Shown piece by piece: positions 17,096 to 27,660 of a DNA stretch of 45,126 nt; the stretch's first letter is position 1; each line of letters opens with the position of its first letter. A program made the position numbers and the translations under genes. The stretch spans positions 1 through 45,126 of the forward strand of contig JADGFG010000009.1 of the NCBI GenBank assembly GCA_016743995.1. The letters run 5' to 3'. Under the pieces are notes generated by a model. The model was not told where the DNA came from, made no database searches, and was given only the letters and a program-made list of their open reading frames with translations. Origin of the DNA: Kangiellaceae bacterium (GTDB lineage Bacteria > Pseudomonadota > Gammaproteobacteria > Enterobacterales > Kangiellaceae).

Positions 17096-18535
17096 ATGAT
17101 AAATAATAAAAAGATGCTGATCATCGATGATGATAGGCAACGTTGTCATGATTTAAAGACCATTTTTAATTTCATCGGCGAATCCTGCCTGGAAACAAAT
17201 AGCGCCGACTGGCGTAAGAATCTTCAAAACCCGGTTGAGTTTGTTGGTATTTTATTAGGTCAACTCGATCATTATCTGGATATTTCTTCTGCAATTAAAG
17301 AAATCCATGAAATTGACGAAACTTTACCTGTTATTATGCTGGATGATGTTCATGTTTCAGGTAATATTTCCAGCCAGGCTTCTCAGCAAATTGTTGGTCG
17401 ACTTAGCTGGCCACTTAAACAAAATCAGATTCTGGAAGCTATTCATTCTTGCCAATACTGTCGTGATAATCAGCGATCTTTAAGAGAAGGTACCAAGTCT
17501 CTGGAATTGTTTCGAAGCATGGTTGGGCAAAGTGGTGCAATGCAGGGGATTCGTCGTTTAATTGAGCAGGTAGCAAGTACGGATGCCAGTGTGTTGATAT
17601 TAGGAGAGTCTGGTACGGGTAAGGAGGTTGCTGCCCGTAACCTCCATTATTTATCTAATCGTTCTGACAAACCTTTTGTACCGATCAACTGTGGTGCAAT
17701 TCCTGCGGAGCTACTGGAAAGTGAGTTATTCGGGCATGAAAAAGGGGCTTTTACCGGCGCGATAACTGCGCGAAAAGGACGTTTTGAACTGGCTCAGGGA
17801 GGCACTATTTTTCTCGATGAAATTGGTGATATGCCACTGCCAATGCAAGTTAAGTTATTGCGTGTGCTACAAGAGAGAACTTTTGAGCGAATTGGCAGTA
17901 GTCAGTCGATTAAAGCAGATGTTCGAATTATTGCGGCCACTCACCGTCACCTGGATATGGAAGTTTCAGAAAACAGGTTTAGAGAAGACCTTTTTTATCG
18001 GTTGAATGTGTTTCCTATTGAAATGCCTGCATTACGAGAGCGCGTTGATGACTTACCCATGCTCGTGAATGAACTGGTAACTCGACTGGAAAATGACAAT
18101 AGAGGTTCGGTCAGGTTAAGTCCGAACGCGGTGCAGTCTCTTATGTCATGCCCATGGCCTGGTAACGTACGTGAGCTGGCAAACCTGATTGAAAGGTTGT
18201 GCATACTCTATCCCTATGGTGTTGTCGACGTGAAAGACTTGCCAGTGGAATATCAGAAATCAGAAGGTATTGAAAGCTATCCACAACCTGAACTGGCTGA
18301 GTGGCAATCAAGGAACCAGCAAAATAACTTACAAGCATCGGCCGAAAGCATTTCAAATTTGCCAGAAAATGGCGTTAATCTGAAAGAATTTGTGACCAAA
18401 CTGGAAATATCCTACATTGAACAAGCGTTAGCGGAGGAGGACTGGGTTGTCGCCCGCGCAGCTAAACGTCTTGGAATGAGACGAACAACATTGGTTGAAA
18501 AAATGCGTAAGTATGATTTACAAAAGGCCAGTTAA
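17096..18535 (+). CDS. fleQ: Flagellar master regulator FleQ/FlrA (sigma-54 activator)
   Basis: The 479-residue enhancer-binding protein sits at the top of the polar flagellar hierarchy. Domains: a degenerate receiver (1-115) without the phospho-Asp (ILLGQL in its place); an AAA+ domain (about 145-375) with GESGTGKE (Walker A, K176), GAFTGA for sigma-54 contact (about 219) and the Walker B segment FLDEIGD; a Fis-type helix-turn-helix at 440-475. The c-di-GMP contacts known in P. aeruginosa FleQ (L142-F-R-S145, R185, N186) are present as L138-F-R-S141, R181 and N182. It is expected to act on the sigma-54 promoters of fleS, fliK and fliL. A weak hairpin (CAGTTAA/TTAACTG, 18529-18550) overlaps the stop. 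Confidence 0.96.
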   Translation: MINNKKMLIIDDDRQRCHDLKTIFNFIGESCLETNSADWRKNLQNPVEFVGILLGQLDHYLDISSAIKEIHEIDETLPVIMLDDVHVSGNISSQASQQIVGRLSWPLKQNQILEAIHSCQYCRDNQRSLREGTKSLELFRSMVGQSGAMQGIRRLIEQVASTDASVLILGESGTGKEVAARNLHYLSNRSDKPFVPINCGAIPAELLESELFGHEKGAFTGAITARKGRFELAQGGTIFLDEIGDMPLPMQVKLLRVLQERTFERIGSSQSIKADVRIIAATHRHLDMEVSENRFREDLFYRLNVFPIEMPALRERVDDLPMLVNELVTRLENDNRGSVRLSPNAVQSLMSCPWPGNVRELANLIERLCILYPYGVVDVKDLPVEYQKSEGIESYPQPELAEWQSRNQQNNLQASAESISNLPENGVNLKEFVTKLEISYIEQALAEEDWVVARAAKRLGMRRTTLVEKMRKYDLQKAS

Positions 18536-18602
18536 TTGACACTTTAACTGACTAAATGATTTTGTATTTAGTAACGTATTGAATTGTAAGGAAAATAAAA
18601 AC

Positions 18603-18618
18603 AGGCACGTTATTTGCT
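18603..18618 (+). promoter_or_regulatory. Sigma-54 promoter of fleS-fleR
   Basis: AGGCACG-TTAT-TTGCT has GG at 18604 and GC at 18616, the required 10-base separation. The predicted start is near 18629, 114 nt before fleS. This matches the known FleQ dependence of fleSR. Confidence 0.85.
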
Positions 18619-18742
18619 CTAATCACTACATAGAAAGCGAGTCAGTAAATATATTGACACATTCTTTGTCAGTACCTGGTTTGTTTATTCAGCGAATTAA
18701 AAAAGCTGTTAATGGTACGATTAATATTAGAGCGAGGTTTCA

Positions 18743-20083
18743 ATGACACAGGCTATCAGTCATCTATCTTCAGAGGAATATTCTGCTGAAAAGCTGTCTT
18801 CAGAAAATTCATCTCTGAACATCGCTTCCTCTGAATATTTATTTGATTCATTTTCTGAAAAAAATGTGCAGCAATCTGATGTCTCTCTGGAGAATGGCGT
18901 TCAGCTGAAATCCGTTATGTCAGAACTGAATCGATTATCTAAATCATTTGTTAACTCCTATCAGACTCTGGAAAATCAGGTTGAAAAACTAAACTGCCAG
19001 TTAAAAACTGAGGCAGAAGAGAAACAAGAATTACTGGTTGAAAAAGCTTCTCTTTCAGACCGTTTGCAAAACCTGCTGACTATTATGCCTGCTGGATTTG
19101 TGGTGATTGATGGGCTGGGGAAAGTCAGCGATTGCAATGCAATGGCTGTTGATATTCTTGGACGACCATTGATTGGGCAACTCTGGTTTTCAGTCATACA
19201 AAGAGCCTTTCAGCCACAGGCAGATGATGGGCATCAGGTTTCACTAAAAGATGGTAGAAAAATTCATATTGAAACCCGTGCACTGGAATCTGAGCCTGGG
19301 CAACTGGTGGTGTTAACCGATTTAACAAAAACCAGAGAACTACAGGCTGAACTAAGTCAGCAGCATAAATTATCCAGTATGGGAAAAATGATCGCGTCAT
19401 TAGCGCATCAGGTTCGTACACCACTTTCTGCCGCCATATTGTATGGCTCACATCTTAACAAAAATGAAATCACCGAAGAGACCAGGCAAAAATTTAATAG
19501 CAATCTGATGGAACGTCTGCATTTTATGGAGCGTCAGATAACTGACATGTTAAATTTTGTTAAAGGTGAAAGGAAAGATAAATCGCTGTGTAATCCCAGA
19601 GTGATTTTTAACTGTATTGATAATATGAAAAACGAATTTAAAGAAGAACTTAAAGTGAGTTATGAAGTTTCTGGTTCGGCTAGCTCTGCCAGCGCTTCAA
19701 TTTATGCCGATCAGGATGCGCTGACTGGCGCGTTAATCAATCTGGTAGAAAATGCCAGTGATGCTTGTAAAGCGAGAGAAAATGCACAAATTGAATTAGC
19801 CTTTAAAGTTGGAAATGAACTGGTAATCAGTGTGACAGATAATGGAAAAGGAATTTCTCAGGAGAATCAGAAAAAAATATTCGAACCTTTTTTTACAAAC
19901 AAAAAAAATGGCAATGGTCTTGGGTTATCAGTGGTTCATGGCATTATTATTGATCATAAAGGCAGAATTAAAGTTGTTTCTGAAGAAAAGAAGGGCACTC
20001 GGTTTGAAATAAGTATTCCATTGGTGGCAAGTGACCCGGCCGCCTGCAGCGATACTCGAAAGGAGAAGTCTTATGAATTCTAG
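18743..20083 (+). CDS. fleS: Flagellar sensor histidine kinase FleS/FlrB
   Basis: The 446-residue soluble kinase has no membrane segment. A Ser/Glu-rich N-terminus leads into a coiled coil (about 55-105), a PAS domain (about 108-195, LLTIMPAGFVVIDGLGKVSDCNAMA), HisKA with the phospho-accepting H222 (SLAHQVRTPLSAAILYG) and a HATPase domain (N-box ENASDA near 337, DNGKGIS near 367, GNGLGLSVV near 390). It phosphorylates the response regulator FleR encoded next. The fleR start lies inside the fleS stop region, so the pair is translationally coupled. Confidence 0.95.
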   Translation: MTQAISHLSSEEYSAEKLSSENSSLNIASSEYLFDSFSEKNVQQSDVSLENGVQLKSVMSELNRLSKSFVNSYQTLENQVEKLNCQLKTEAEEKQELLVEKASLSDRLQNLLTIMPAGFVVIDGLGKVSDCNAMAVDILGRPLIGQLWFSVIQRAFQPQADDGHQVSLKDGRKIHIETRALESEPGQLVVLTDLTKTRELQAELSQQHKLSSMGKMIASLAHQVRTPLSAAILYGSHLNKNEITEETRQKFNSNLMERLHFMERQITDMLNFVKGERKDKSLCNPRVIFNCIDNMKNEFKEELKVSYEVSGSASSASASIYADQDALTGALINLVENASDACKARENAQIELAFKVGNELVISVTDNGKGISQENQKKIFEPFFTNKKNGNGLGLSVVHGIIIDHKGRIKVVSEEKKGTRFEISIPLVASDPAACSDTRKEKSYEF

Positions 20084-21428
20084 TGTTCTTGTTGTTGAGG
20101 ATGACCAGGCATTAAGAGAAGCGTTGACAGCCAGTTTAAATATCTCTGGTTATCAGACAATGACCGCTGACTGTGCCGAATCTGCATTAGGTTTATTAAC
20201 TCATAATGCGTTACCTGACATGGTGGTAACGGATATCCAGATGGGTGATATGTCTGGCATCGATTTATTAAAAAATTTACGTAAACAAAATAAAAAACTA
20301 CCCGTAATATTAATGACCGCTTATGGCGAAGTGCGAGATGCCGTTGAAGCAATGAGGCTGGGCGCGTGCGATTATTTACAAAAGCCATTCGAAGCTTGTA
20401 AATTAACTAATCTGATAGAGAAATATCTACCAGAAAAACGGGTTTCTGAAATTGTAATTGAAGATCCGGCCAGTAAAGCGGTTTTTAATTATGCAGAAAG
20501 AATTGCATCAACTGATTCCAGTGTTTTGTTGTCAGGCCCAAGTGGAGCTGGCAAAGAGGTGATGGCTCAGTACATTCATCAGCATTCGGAACGTCGTAGT
20601 CAGCCTTTTGTGGCGATTAATTGTGCCGCTATACCAGAGAACATGCTAGAAGCCACTTTGTTTGGTTATGAAAAAGGCGCTTTTACTGGCGCTCATCAGT
20701 CTAATGTTGGCAAGTTTGAGCAGGCACAGAAAGGAACACTTTTGTTAGACGAAATATCAGAAATGGATTTAGCCTTGCAGGCAAAAATTCTACGCGTCAT
20801 TCAGGAGAAAGAAGTCGAGCGGTTAGGTGGTAAAAAAATGATTAAACTGGATGTAAGAATTATTGCAACAACCAACCGAGATCTCAAATCAGAGGTTGCC
20901 AGCAAAAATTTCAGGGAAGATTTGTTTTATCGACTTAATGTATTTCCGGTACGTTGTTTGCCTCTTTGTGAACGCCCAAAAGATATTATTCCATTAACAG
21001 AAAAGTTGTTAGCGCAGAATGAATTTGTTCAATCTCGTGGCGGGTTACAGTTGTCGGCAGAGGCAAAAGCAAAATTGATTGCTTATTCATGGCCAGGCAA
21101 TGTTCGAGAACTGGATAACCTGGTACAGAGAATTGCAGTATTGGCAAATGATAAAGTGGTACAGGCTGATGAACTTCAGTTTGAGCAAGCGCATGTGGTA
21201 GGAACTGATTCTTCTGGTTCTGCTATCAATAAAGCGGTTGATGGGCAGCTGGGGAGTGACTTACAACATCATGAGTTTTTACTCATTATTGAAGCGTTGG
21301 AAAAATTTAACGGCAAAAAGAAAGATGTTGCTGAAGGTCTTGGTGTTAGTCCGAGAACGTTACGCTATAAACTGGCAAAAATGCGAGAGCTGGGTTACGA
21401 AATTCCAGGTGAAGGAGTTGTTTCATGA
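20073..21428 (+). CDS. fleR: Flagellar response regulator FleR/FlrC (sigma-54 activator)
   Basis: I take the ATG at 20073 (451 residues), six bases after AGGAGA; a longer frame from 20031 has no ribosome-binding site. Receiver domain at 1-118 with acidic pair D10/D11 and phospho-accepting D54 (VVTDIQMGDMSG); AAA+ domain with GPSGAGKE and GAFTGA (about 203-208); Fis-type helix-turn-helix at the end (KKDVAEGLGVSPRTLRYKL). Once phosphorylated by FleS it activates class III basal-body and hook genes. It overlaps fleS by 11 bp and fliE by 4 bp (ATGA). Confidence 0.95.
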   Translation: MNSSVLVVEDDQALREALTASLNISGYQTMTADCAESALGLLTHNALPDMVVTDIQMGDMSGIDLLKNLRKQNKKLPVILMTAYGEVRDAVEAMRLGACDYLQKPFEACKLTNLIEKYLPEKRVSEIVIEDPASKAVFNYAERIASTDSSVLLSGPSGAGKEVMAQYIHQHSERRSQPFVAINCAAIPENMLEATLFGYEKGAFTGAHQSNVGKFEQAQKGTLLLDEISEMDLALQAKILRVIQEKEVERLGGKKMIKLDVRIIATTNRDLKSEVASKNFREDLFYRLNVFPVRCLPLCERPKDIIPLTEKLLAQNEFVQSRGGLQLSAEAKAKLIAYSWPGNVRELDNLVQRIAVLANDKVVQADELQFEQAHVVGTDSSGSAINKAVDGQLGSDLQHHEFLLIIEALEKFNGKKKDVAEGLGVSPRTLRYKLAKMRELGYEIPGEGVVS

Positions 21429-21766
21429 AAACAGGTATAGACCAGAATTTACTGATAGCTCAGATGAATCGACTAAATTCATTAGCCAAATCAGGAAAAA
21501 ATCAGGCGTTAACTGATGTTGTTAATACCGGGCAGGTAAAAAGTGCTGATTTTGGTAGTTTATTGAATAAAGCCGTTAATACGGTCAATCAGTATCAGCA
21601 ACAATCAACCCAGGCTGCTGCACAGATTGAGACAGGTGATGGCGGAGCCAGTCTGGTTAAAGCGGTTATTGCTTCTCAAAAAGCTAACGTTGCATTTCAG
21701 GCAACAGTACAGGTGAGAAATAAAGTCGTATCGGCCTATCAGGATATTATGAACATGCCGATATAA
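21425..21766 (+). CDS. fliE: Flagellar hook-basal body protein FliE
   Basis: The 113-residue protein links the MS ring to the proximal rod. The C-terminal half is typical (SFGSLLNKAVNTV-like segment, GDGGASLVKAVIASQKANVAFQATVQVRNKVVSAYQDIMNMPI). The start overlaps the fleR stop as ATGA, with GGAG upstream. I see no separate promoter before it, so it is probably read at least in part from fleSR. Confidence 0.94.
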   Translation: MKTGIDQNLLIAQMNRLNSLAKSGKNQALTDVVNTGQVKSADFGSLLNKAVNTVNQYQQQSTQAAAQIETGDGGASLVKAVIASQKANVAFQATVQVRNKVVSAYQDIMNMPI

Positions 21767-21869
21767 AGTTTTTTGAGTAAAGTTCTGCACAGAGCTTAGG
21801 TAAACATACGGTTTCGTGTTTTAAGTAAATATTTTATTTTCAGATTATAGAGATTAATTGGGAGTGAAT

Positions 21870-23543
21870 GTGGCGGAAGTGGCTTCAACAGAAATGGTAC
21901 CAGCAGAAGGTTCTTCTTCCGGGTTATTGCCCGGAATGACCAGTCTGGCACCATTAAAACAGGTCGGTATATTGATCGCAGTTGCGGCCAGCATAGCGTT
22001 GGGTGTTTTTATTGCATTATGGTCAAATGAACCTCCCATGCGCCCGTTAAGTAATCTGCCCGCAGAAGCGTCGATGGAAGTGATTAATTACCTGGAGCAA
22101 CAGGAAATTGCTTATCGCATGGATAGCATGGGGCGAATTTTAATTCCCCAGAGCCGTTATAAGCGTATTCAGATTGAACTCGGCGCTCAGGGGATTTCCG
22201 TTCAGGATAATGTTGATGACCCTTATCTTAAAAAGGATTCTGGTTTTGGTGTTTCACAAAGAATGGAAAAAGCTCGCTTACTACGAAATCAGGAAATCAG
22301 GCTAACCAATACCCTGAAGCAGTTTAATGGTGTTAAAGCGGTTAAAGTTCATCTGGCTATTCCAAAAGAGTCGTCCTTCATAAAAAACAGGCGAAAACCC
22401 AGCGCGTCGGTTTTATTAAATTTATATTCTCGAAGTGGTCTGTCAGATGAACAGGTCAGCGCTATGGTTGATCTGGTTTCAGGCAGTATTCCTAATCTGG
22501 AAAGAAATAAAGTGACAATTACTGATCAGTTCGGACGGCTTTATCATTCCGGCAGCATGACTGTTTCTCAGCGCCAGTCATCCAGAGAAACAAGTATTGT
22601 TAAAGAGCGTCAACTTGATTTAAAAAATCGTATCGAGCAAATTCTTGCGCCGCTGGTTGGGGCGTCAGCTTATACGGTTCAGGTTAATGTCGACATGGAT
22701 TTTACTAAAAAGGAACAGACCTTACAGACTTTTAATCCGGACCTGCCTGCTGTACGGAGTGAACGTACAATTGATGATTCAAGGAGTGGTAATGTTGCCT
22801 CAGGAGTACCTGGCGCGTTATCAAATCAGCCTCCTGGTGCAGCAACCATTCCTGCCAATGAAGCCCAGGCAGGCGAAGCCAGTCAATCAGTCGCTAACGA
22901 TAATAAACGTTCAGAAGCTGAGAGAAACTACGAACTGGATACAACGATTAGTCATATTTTACCGCAAGTGGGTATTTTACAAAGAATTAGTGTTTCCATA
23001 GGGCTTGACCATATTGCCGACCCGGCCAACGCAGGGCAGAGAATTTCCAGGCCAACCGATGAAGTTGCCAGGATTACCCGATTAATACAAGCCGCCATCG
23101 GGTTTAGTTCTCAGCGAGGTGATCGAGTCAGTGTAGAGTCTTTTGCTTTTACAGCGGGAGAAGTGCTACCAGAACCAGAACCTTCACCTTTTTATGAGCA
23201 GGAATTATTTCAATCATTGTTAAAACCTGTGATAGGGCTCATACTGGGTTTAATTCTTATATTTGCCGTATTAAAACCGACTTTAAAAAGATTATCCAGC
23301 GTTCCCGTCGTCCCTGCATCTACAGGTCTGGCTGAAGATGAACTTGATTTATCCGGTCTGGCTGCCACTGACTCGGCAGGTTTAAGTGAAGACCAGGTTG
23401 TTCTGTCTGGACATGACAACCTGGAGTTACCGTCGCCTTCGGTAGGTGAGGTTAAAAAGTTAGAAGTTGCTAAAAGCGTGGTCAATAATAACCCGACGCT
23501 GGTGGCACAATTAGTGAAAAACTGGATAGAAGACGATGCCTGA
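21870..23543 (+). CDS. fliF: Flagellar MS-ring protein FliF
   Basis: The 557-residue protein forms the MS ring in the inner membrane. I take the GTG at 21870, five bases after GGGAG; the TTG at 21858 lies before that site. First membrane segment about 29-50 (VGILIAVAASIALGVFIALW), the ring-building motif region (RYKRIQIELGAQGI, EIRLTNTLKQFNGVKAVKVHLAIP), a linker, second membrane segment about 450-470 (LLKPVIGLILGLILIFAVL) and the C-terminal FliG-binding tail. The stop overlaps the fliG start by 8 bp. Confidence 0.95.
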   Translation: MAEVASTEMVPAEGSSSGLLPGMTSLAPLKQVGILIAVAASIALGVFIALWSNEPPMRPLSNLPAEASMEVINYLEQQEIAYRMDSMGRILIPQSRYKRIQIELGAQGISVQDNVDDPYLKKDSGFGVSQRMEKARLLRNQEIRLTNTLKQFNGVKAVKVHLAIPKESSFIKNRRKPSASVLLNLYSRSGLSDEQVSAMVDLVSGSIPNLERNKVTITDQFGRLYHSGSMTVSQRQSSRETSIVKERQLDLKNRIEQILAPLVGASAYTVQVNVDMDFTKKEQTLQTFNPDLPAVRSERTIDDSRSGNVASGVPGALSNQPPGAATIPANEAQAGEASQSVANDNKRSEAERNYELDTTISHILPQVGILQRISVSIGLDHIADPANAGQRISRPTDEVARITRLIQAAIGFSSQRGDRVSVESFAFTAGEVLPEPEPSPFYEQELFQSLLKPVIGLILGLILIFAVLKPTLKRLSSVPVVPASTGLAEDELDLSGLAATDSAGLSEDQVVLSGHDNLELPSPSVGEVKKLEVAKSVVNNNPTLVAQLVKNWIEDDA

Positions 23544-24549
23544 TTCTGATGATGCTTCCAATTTATCCGGCGTTGATAAAGCAGCAATACTTTTATTATC
23601 GCTGGGAGAAGAAACTGCTGCCGAAGTGCTTAAGCATATGGGGCCGAAAGAAGTTCAGGTACTGGGTATGCAGATGGCTTCACTGAGAAATATTGGTAAA
23701 GGTGCTGTTGAAGGGGTCGTGGATGAGTTTCTGGAGAAGGTTGAAGAGCAGACTGGAATTGGTATTGGTACTGAAGATTATATTCGCAGTACGTTGCAGT
23801 CGGCGCTTGGAGATGACAAAGCCGGTGCTTTGATTGATCGAATTTTAGCAGGAGCCAACACCAAAGGGCTAGATACTTTGAAATGGATGGATGCTCGCTC
23901 TGTTGCCGATGTCATTCGTTTTGAGCACCCTCAGATTCAATCGATTGTTTTATCCTATCTTGATCCAGACCAGTCAGCTGAAGTTTTACAAATATTACCT
24001 GAAAAAGTCAGAGTTGATCTGGCAATGCGAATTTCGGCATTGGAAGCGATTCAGCCAGATGCTTTGCAGGAGCTGAATGACATTATGGAAAAGCAGTTTA
24101 CTGGTAGTGGGTCGTCTCAATCCAGAGAAATTGGTGGTGTTAAAAAAGTCGCTGATATAATGAATTTTATGGACGGCTCTAATGAAGCGTTAATCATGGA
24201 AGCCATTAAAGAAACTGATGAAGATCTTGCTCAGAAAATTGAAGACCTGATGTTTGTGTTTGATAATTTATCAGATGTTGATGATCGGGGGATACAGGCG
24301 CTCTTACGAGAAATTTCAACAGATACACTCATCATTGCTTTGAAGGCTTGTGAGGAAGATATTAAAGAGAAAATATTTAAAAATATGTCTAAACGAGCAG
24401 CGGAACTGATGAGAGATGACCTGGATGCGATGGGGCCCGTTAAATTAAGTGAAGTTGAATCGGCACAAAAAGAAATTTTGACCGTTGCACGAAGAATGGC
24501 AGAGTCTGGTGAAATTGTACTGGGTGGTGGCGGTGAAGAGATGGTTTAA
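23536..24549 (+). CDS. fliG: Flagellar motor switch protein FliG
   Basis: The 337-residue C-ring protein couples the MS ring to stator torque. It starts KAAILLLSLGEETAAEVLKHM; the middle domain has HPQIQSIVLSYLDP, the family EHPQ motif; the C-terminal charged torque helix follows IQALLREISTDTLIIALKACEEDIKEKIFKNMSKRAAELMRDD. It overlaps fliF, which supports coupled synthesis. Confidence 0.96.
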   Translation: MPDSDDASNLSGVDKAAILLLSLGEETAAEVLKHMGPKEVQVLGMQMASLRNIGKGAVEGVVDEFLEKVEEQTGIGIGTEDYIRSTLQSALGDDKAGALIDRILAGANTKGLDTLKWMDARSVADVIRFEHPQIQSIVLSYLDPDQSAEVLQILPEKVRVDLAMRISALEAIQPDALQELNDIMEKQFTGSGSSQSREIGGVKKVADIMNFMDGSNEALIMEAIKETDEDLAQKIEDLMFVFDNLSDVDDRGIQALLREISTDTLIIALKACEEDIKEKIFKNMSKRAAELMRDDLDAMGPVKLSEVESAQKEILTVARRMAESGEIVLGGGGEEMV

Positions 24550-24573
24550 ACAAAAACTTCTTGTCTGGTAAAT

Positions 24574-24609
24574 GAGTCTTTAAATAAGTCTTTAAATAAG
24601 TCTGTATAA
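24574..24609 (+). repeat. Three 12-bp tandem repeats between fliG and fliH
   Basis: GAGTCTTTAAAT, AAGTCTTTAAAT and AAGTCTGTATAA follow each other exactly in the 83-bp fliG-fliH gap. The last copy contains TATAAT (24605-24610), which may be coincidental. It may be slippage-prone. Confidence 0.6.
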
Positions 24610-24632
24610 TTGAATAAGGTGAATAAAACCTG

Positions 24633-25340
24633 ATGGTATTAAAACCAAAGTCTGATGTATTAATCAAACCGCTGAGAGATGTAACAGAATTTACTTCATG
24701 GCAAGCCCCTGTCATTGGGGAAAGTGATGCGCCGGGTTATCGTCAACCGGTTGAAGAAGTCATTGAAGAAGAAATATCCGAAGAAGAACAGGCACAAATA
24801 ACTGCTGATGAATTACAGGCCATCAGAGATGCTGCTTATCAGGAAGGTTTTCAGTCAGGGCGAGAGGCTGGTCTGGCTTCTGCGGAAGAACAGGTTAAAA
24901 CACAAACTGAATTGTTAACTCAATTAATGGCACAGCTTGCCGAGCCAGTAAAACAGTGTGGTCAGAAAACACAGCAGGAACTATTACAGCTGGCATTTGC
25001 CGTTGCCCGCCAAATTGTCAGACGTGAATTAAAGCAGGACCCAACTCAGCTAATTGCTATTATCAGAGAAGCACTCAAGTTGCTTCCCGTCGGTTCGCAA
25101 AAAATCAATATATCGCTACATCCGGAAGATGCCAGTATTATAAAAAATGCGCTGTCAATTAAGAATGAGGAGCAGGCTTCCAAATGGACCATAAAAAGTG
25201 ATCCTTCGGTTTCAAGGGGAAGCTGTCAGGTAGATACAGAGAACTCCAGAATTGACGCGTCGATTGATAAGCAGATTGCGGTTCTTTTCAGTCGGGTAGC
25301 GGGCGGTCAGCGAGCTGGGGAAGATGATGTTGAGCGATGA
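24633..25340 (+). CDS. fliH: Flagellar assembly protein FliH
   Basis: The 235-residue cytosolic regulator of the export ATPase FliI. An acidic N-terminal half ([14 protein letters not shown]) precedes a G-x-x-x-G-type helix ([19 protein letters not shown]) and the conserved C-terminal domain ([27 protein letters not shown]). The start is an ATG with AAGGTG about 11 bases upstream. The stop overlaps fliI. Confidence 0.92.
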   Translation: MVLKPKSDVLIKPLRDVTEFTSWQAPVIGESDAPGYRQPVEEVIEEEISEEEQAQITADELQAIRDAAYQEGFQSGREAGLASAEEQVKTQTELLTQLMAQLAEPVKQCGQKTQQELLQLAFAVARQIVRRELKQDPTQLIAIIREALKLLPVGSQKINISLHPEDASIIKNALSIKNEEQASKWTIKSDPSVSRGSCQVDTENSRIDASIDKQIAVLFSRVAGGQRAGEDDVER

Positions 25341-26658
25341 CTCGTTAAGTCAGTTTATAAACCAGGCTGAAAAGGCGGTAGAAAGTGAGTCATGTCTGGT
25401 GGTTGAGGGACGGCTGACAAGAATGGTAGGAATGACCCTGGAGGCCGTGGGTTGTAGTGTCAATATTGGTGAACGATGTCACATAGAAACGGTGCATGGT
25501 AAATTAGAAGAGGCGGAGGTTGTTGGTTTTACCATGGATAAAATTTACCTGATGCCTATTGGCAGTATTCGGGGACTGGGGCCTGGTGCACGGGTTATTC
25601 CATCACATCGAGCCGCCGAAATTCCGGTTGGCGATATGTTACTCGGACGAGTACTTGACGGCCAAGGTAAACCCATTGATGGTAAGGGGCCAGTTCGTTG
25701 CTCACAAACCCGGCCATTGGCCTCAGAACCCGTTAATCCTTTAAACAGAAAACCAGTAGAAGAGTCATTGGATGTCGGCGTTCGATCGATTAATTCGATC
25801 CTGACTGTTGGACGAGGGCAGCGAATGGGGTTGTTAGCAGGAAGCGGCGTGGGTAAAAGTGTTTTACTGGGCATGATGACTCGTTTTACCGAAGCAGAAG
25901 TGATTGTTGTTGGATTGATTGGAGAGCGAGGCAGGGAAGTCAAAGAGTTTATTCAGCAAATATTGGGCGAAGAAGGAATGAAGCGATCAGTGGTTGTTGC
26001 CGTGCCCGCTGATAACTCTCCATTAATGAGATTACAGGGAGCGATGTCTGCCACTACTATTGCTGAGTATTTCAGAGATGAAGGCAAAAATGTACTTTTG
26101 TTGATGGATTCATTAACACGTTTTTGTCAGGCACAAAGAGAAGTAGCGCTCGCGATTGGTGAGCCACCAGCGACTAAAGGTTATCCACCATCAGTTTTCG
26201 CTATGTTGCCACAACTGGTTGAACGTGCCGGAAACGGGGCGACCGGTGGAGGCTCCATAACGGCGTTTTATACCGTGCTGGCAGAAGGAGATGACCAGCA
26301 AGATCCTATTGTCGATGCGGCAAGAGCGATTCTGGATGGACATCTGGTATTATCTCGAGACCTTGCCGATTCTGCTCATTATCCTGCAATAGACATTGAG
26401 GGTTCTGTGAGCCGGGTTATTAATCAGATTACGACTGATGAGCATCGAGATGCCATTAGTCACCTGAAGCATCTCTATTCGACCTATCAACAGAATAAAG
26501 ATCTGATCACTGTGGGGGCGTACCAGAAAGGCACTGATCCATTAATTGATGACGCTATTGATATGATGCCCACTATCAGGTCTTTTTTATGCCAGAATAT
26601 TAACGAAGAGGTTCATATGCAGGAAAGTATTGATACACTTGAGCAAATGATGAATTAA
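25324..26658 (+). CDS. fliI: Flagellum-specific ATPase FliI
   Basis: The 444-residue ATPase of the flagellar type III export apparatus. An F1-like N-terminal barrel is followed by Walker [12 protein letters not shown] (about 169-179), [13 protein letters not shown], the Walker B segment LLMDSLTRF and the [17 protein letters not shown] segment typical of FliI. It could start at either of two consecutive ATGs (25324 or 25327), inside the fliH end. Confidence 0.96.
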   Translation: MMLSDDSLSQFINQAEKAVESESCLVVEGRLTRMVGMTLEAVGCSVNIGERCHIETVHGKLEEAEVVGFTMDKIYLMPIGSIRGLGPGARVIPSHRAAEIPVGDMLLGRVLDGQGKPIDGKGPVRCSQTRPLASEPVNPLNRKPVEESLDVGVRSINSILTVGRGQRMGLLAGSGVGKSVLLGMMTRFTEAEVIVVGLIGERGREVKEFIQQILGEEGMKRSVVVAVPADNSPLMRLQGAMSATTIAEYFRDEGKNVLLLMDSLTRFCQAQREVALAIGEPPATKGYPPSVFAMLPQLVERAGNGATGGGSITAFYTVLAEGDDQQDPIVDAARAILDGHLVLSRDLADSAHYPAIDIEGSVSRVINQITTDEHRDAISHLKHLYSTYQQNKDLITVGAYQKGTDPLIDDAIDMMPTIRSFLCQNINEEVHMQESIDTLEQMMN

Positions 26659-26911
26659 AATCTATAATGTAACAATGAATAGTCATTTAGAATGGCTGGC
26701 AGGAATGTATATAATGGGGCTTGTTGCTCCTGGTTTGTGATGATTCCGCACGATGTTAATAGACAATTGATGGTCAAAGTTGTAGCTGTTTAAAGATGGA
26801 TAACTTGATAAAGCAAGCGCGCAGTTTTGGTTAGCAAGTAATTTAACAAGTAATGATATCAATAGAAATGTTCAGATAAACGACAGAGCAGGATGATTGG
26901 AGGAAATATTG

Positions 26912-27364
26912 ATGGTGAGATCGCAACGATTGAAACCGATTAAGAAAATGGCTCAGACAAAAGAAAAATCTGCAGCGAAAGCGCTGGGTGAATCTTTGGA
27001 AAAGCAACGTGTTGAAAATAGTAAGCTGGAACAACTGGAGTGCTATAAAAAAGAGTATTTAAATGAAATGGAGTACAAAATACGCCAGGGTGTAACTGGT
27101 GCAACATTACAACATTACCATCATTTTTTAAATAAGATCGATCAGGCGATTATACAGCAAAACGAAGTGCTCAAGCAGTGCGGTGAACAGTTGTCTTATG
27201 TGCAAGGACAATGGCAGGACAAGCGTAGCCGCTCCAGAGCAATTACTCAAGTAATGGATAAAATGCAAGATAGTGAAAAGAAAATTATCAACAAAAAAGA
27301 AGCGACTCAGAACGATGAATTGTCTACTCAGGCCTTTTTAAGGAACCAGACTAAAACAATTTAG
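26912..27364 (+). CDS. fliJ: Flagellar export protein FliJ
   Basis: A 150-residue, fully helical, charged protein, probably an antiparallel coiled coil, as expected of the FliJ stalk in the export ATPase. I take the ATG at 26912, eight bases after GGAGG, rather than the TTG at 26897. It lies after fliI, but with an unusual 253-bp gap in which I see no gene and no clear promoter. Confidence 0.85.
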   Translation: MVRSQRLKPIKKMAQTKEKSAAKALGESLEKQRVENSKLEQLECYKKEYLNEMEYKIRQGVTGATLQHYHHFLNKIDQAIIQQNEVLKQCGEQLSYVQGQWQDKRSRSRAITQVMDKMQDSEKKIINKKEATQNDELSTQAFLRNQTKTI

Positions 27365-27660
27365 TTAACCGAAAAAGTGAAAAAAAGCAATTTCGTCTGA
27401 TAATAACAATTATTTATATAACACTGTGTTTTTTCTGTTCTTTGTTTTATACATTATAGGAATAAAAAGCATCTCATTACGAGAACTTGTAAAAACTGAT
27501 ATTTTGTATCAGGTTCATTACCGAAATCAATTTTAACTTCTTTTTAAAAAACCTCCAAGAATAAAGGTAACTTCCAGAAATTCTGCTATACCTAAGCTTA
27601 TATGACTATTACAACCTGTTTTGTAATAGGCGATTAATATTGAAGTGAAAGGAGAGTGTT
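27365..27660 (+). other. Intergenic region before the chemosensory operon
   Basis: AT-rich and without a gene. A perfect 9-bp stem CTATTACAA/TTGTAATAG (27606-27629, 6-nt loop) lies 30 bp before the first gene. It has no T-run and could be an operator or leader structure. I see no FliA or sigma-54 match. Confidence 0.5.
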
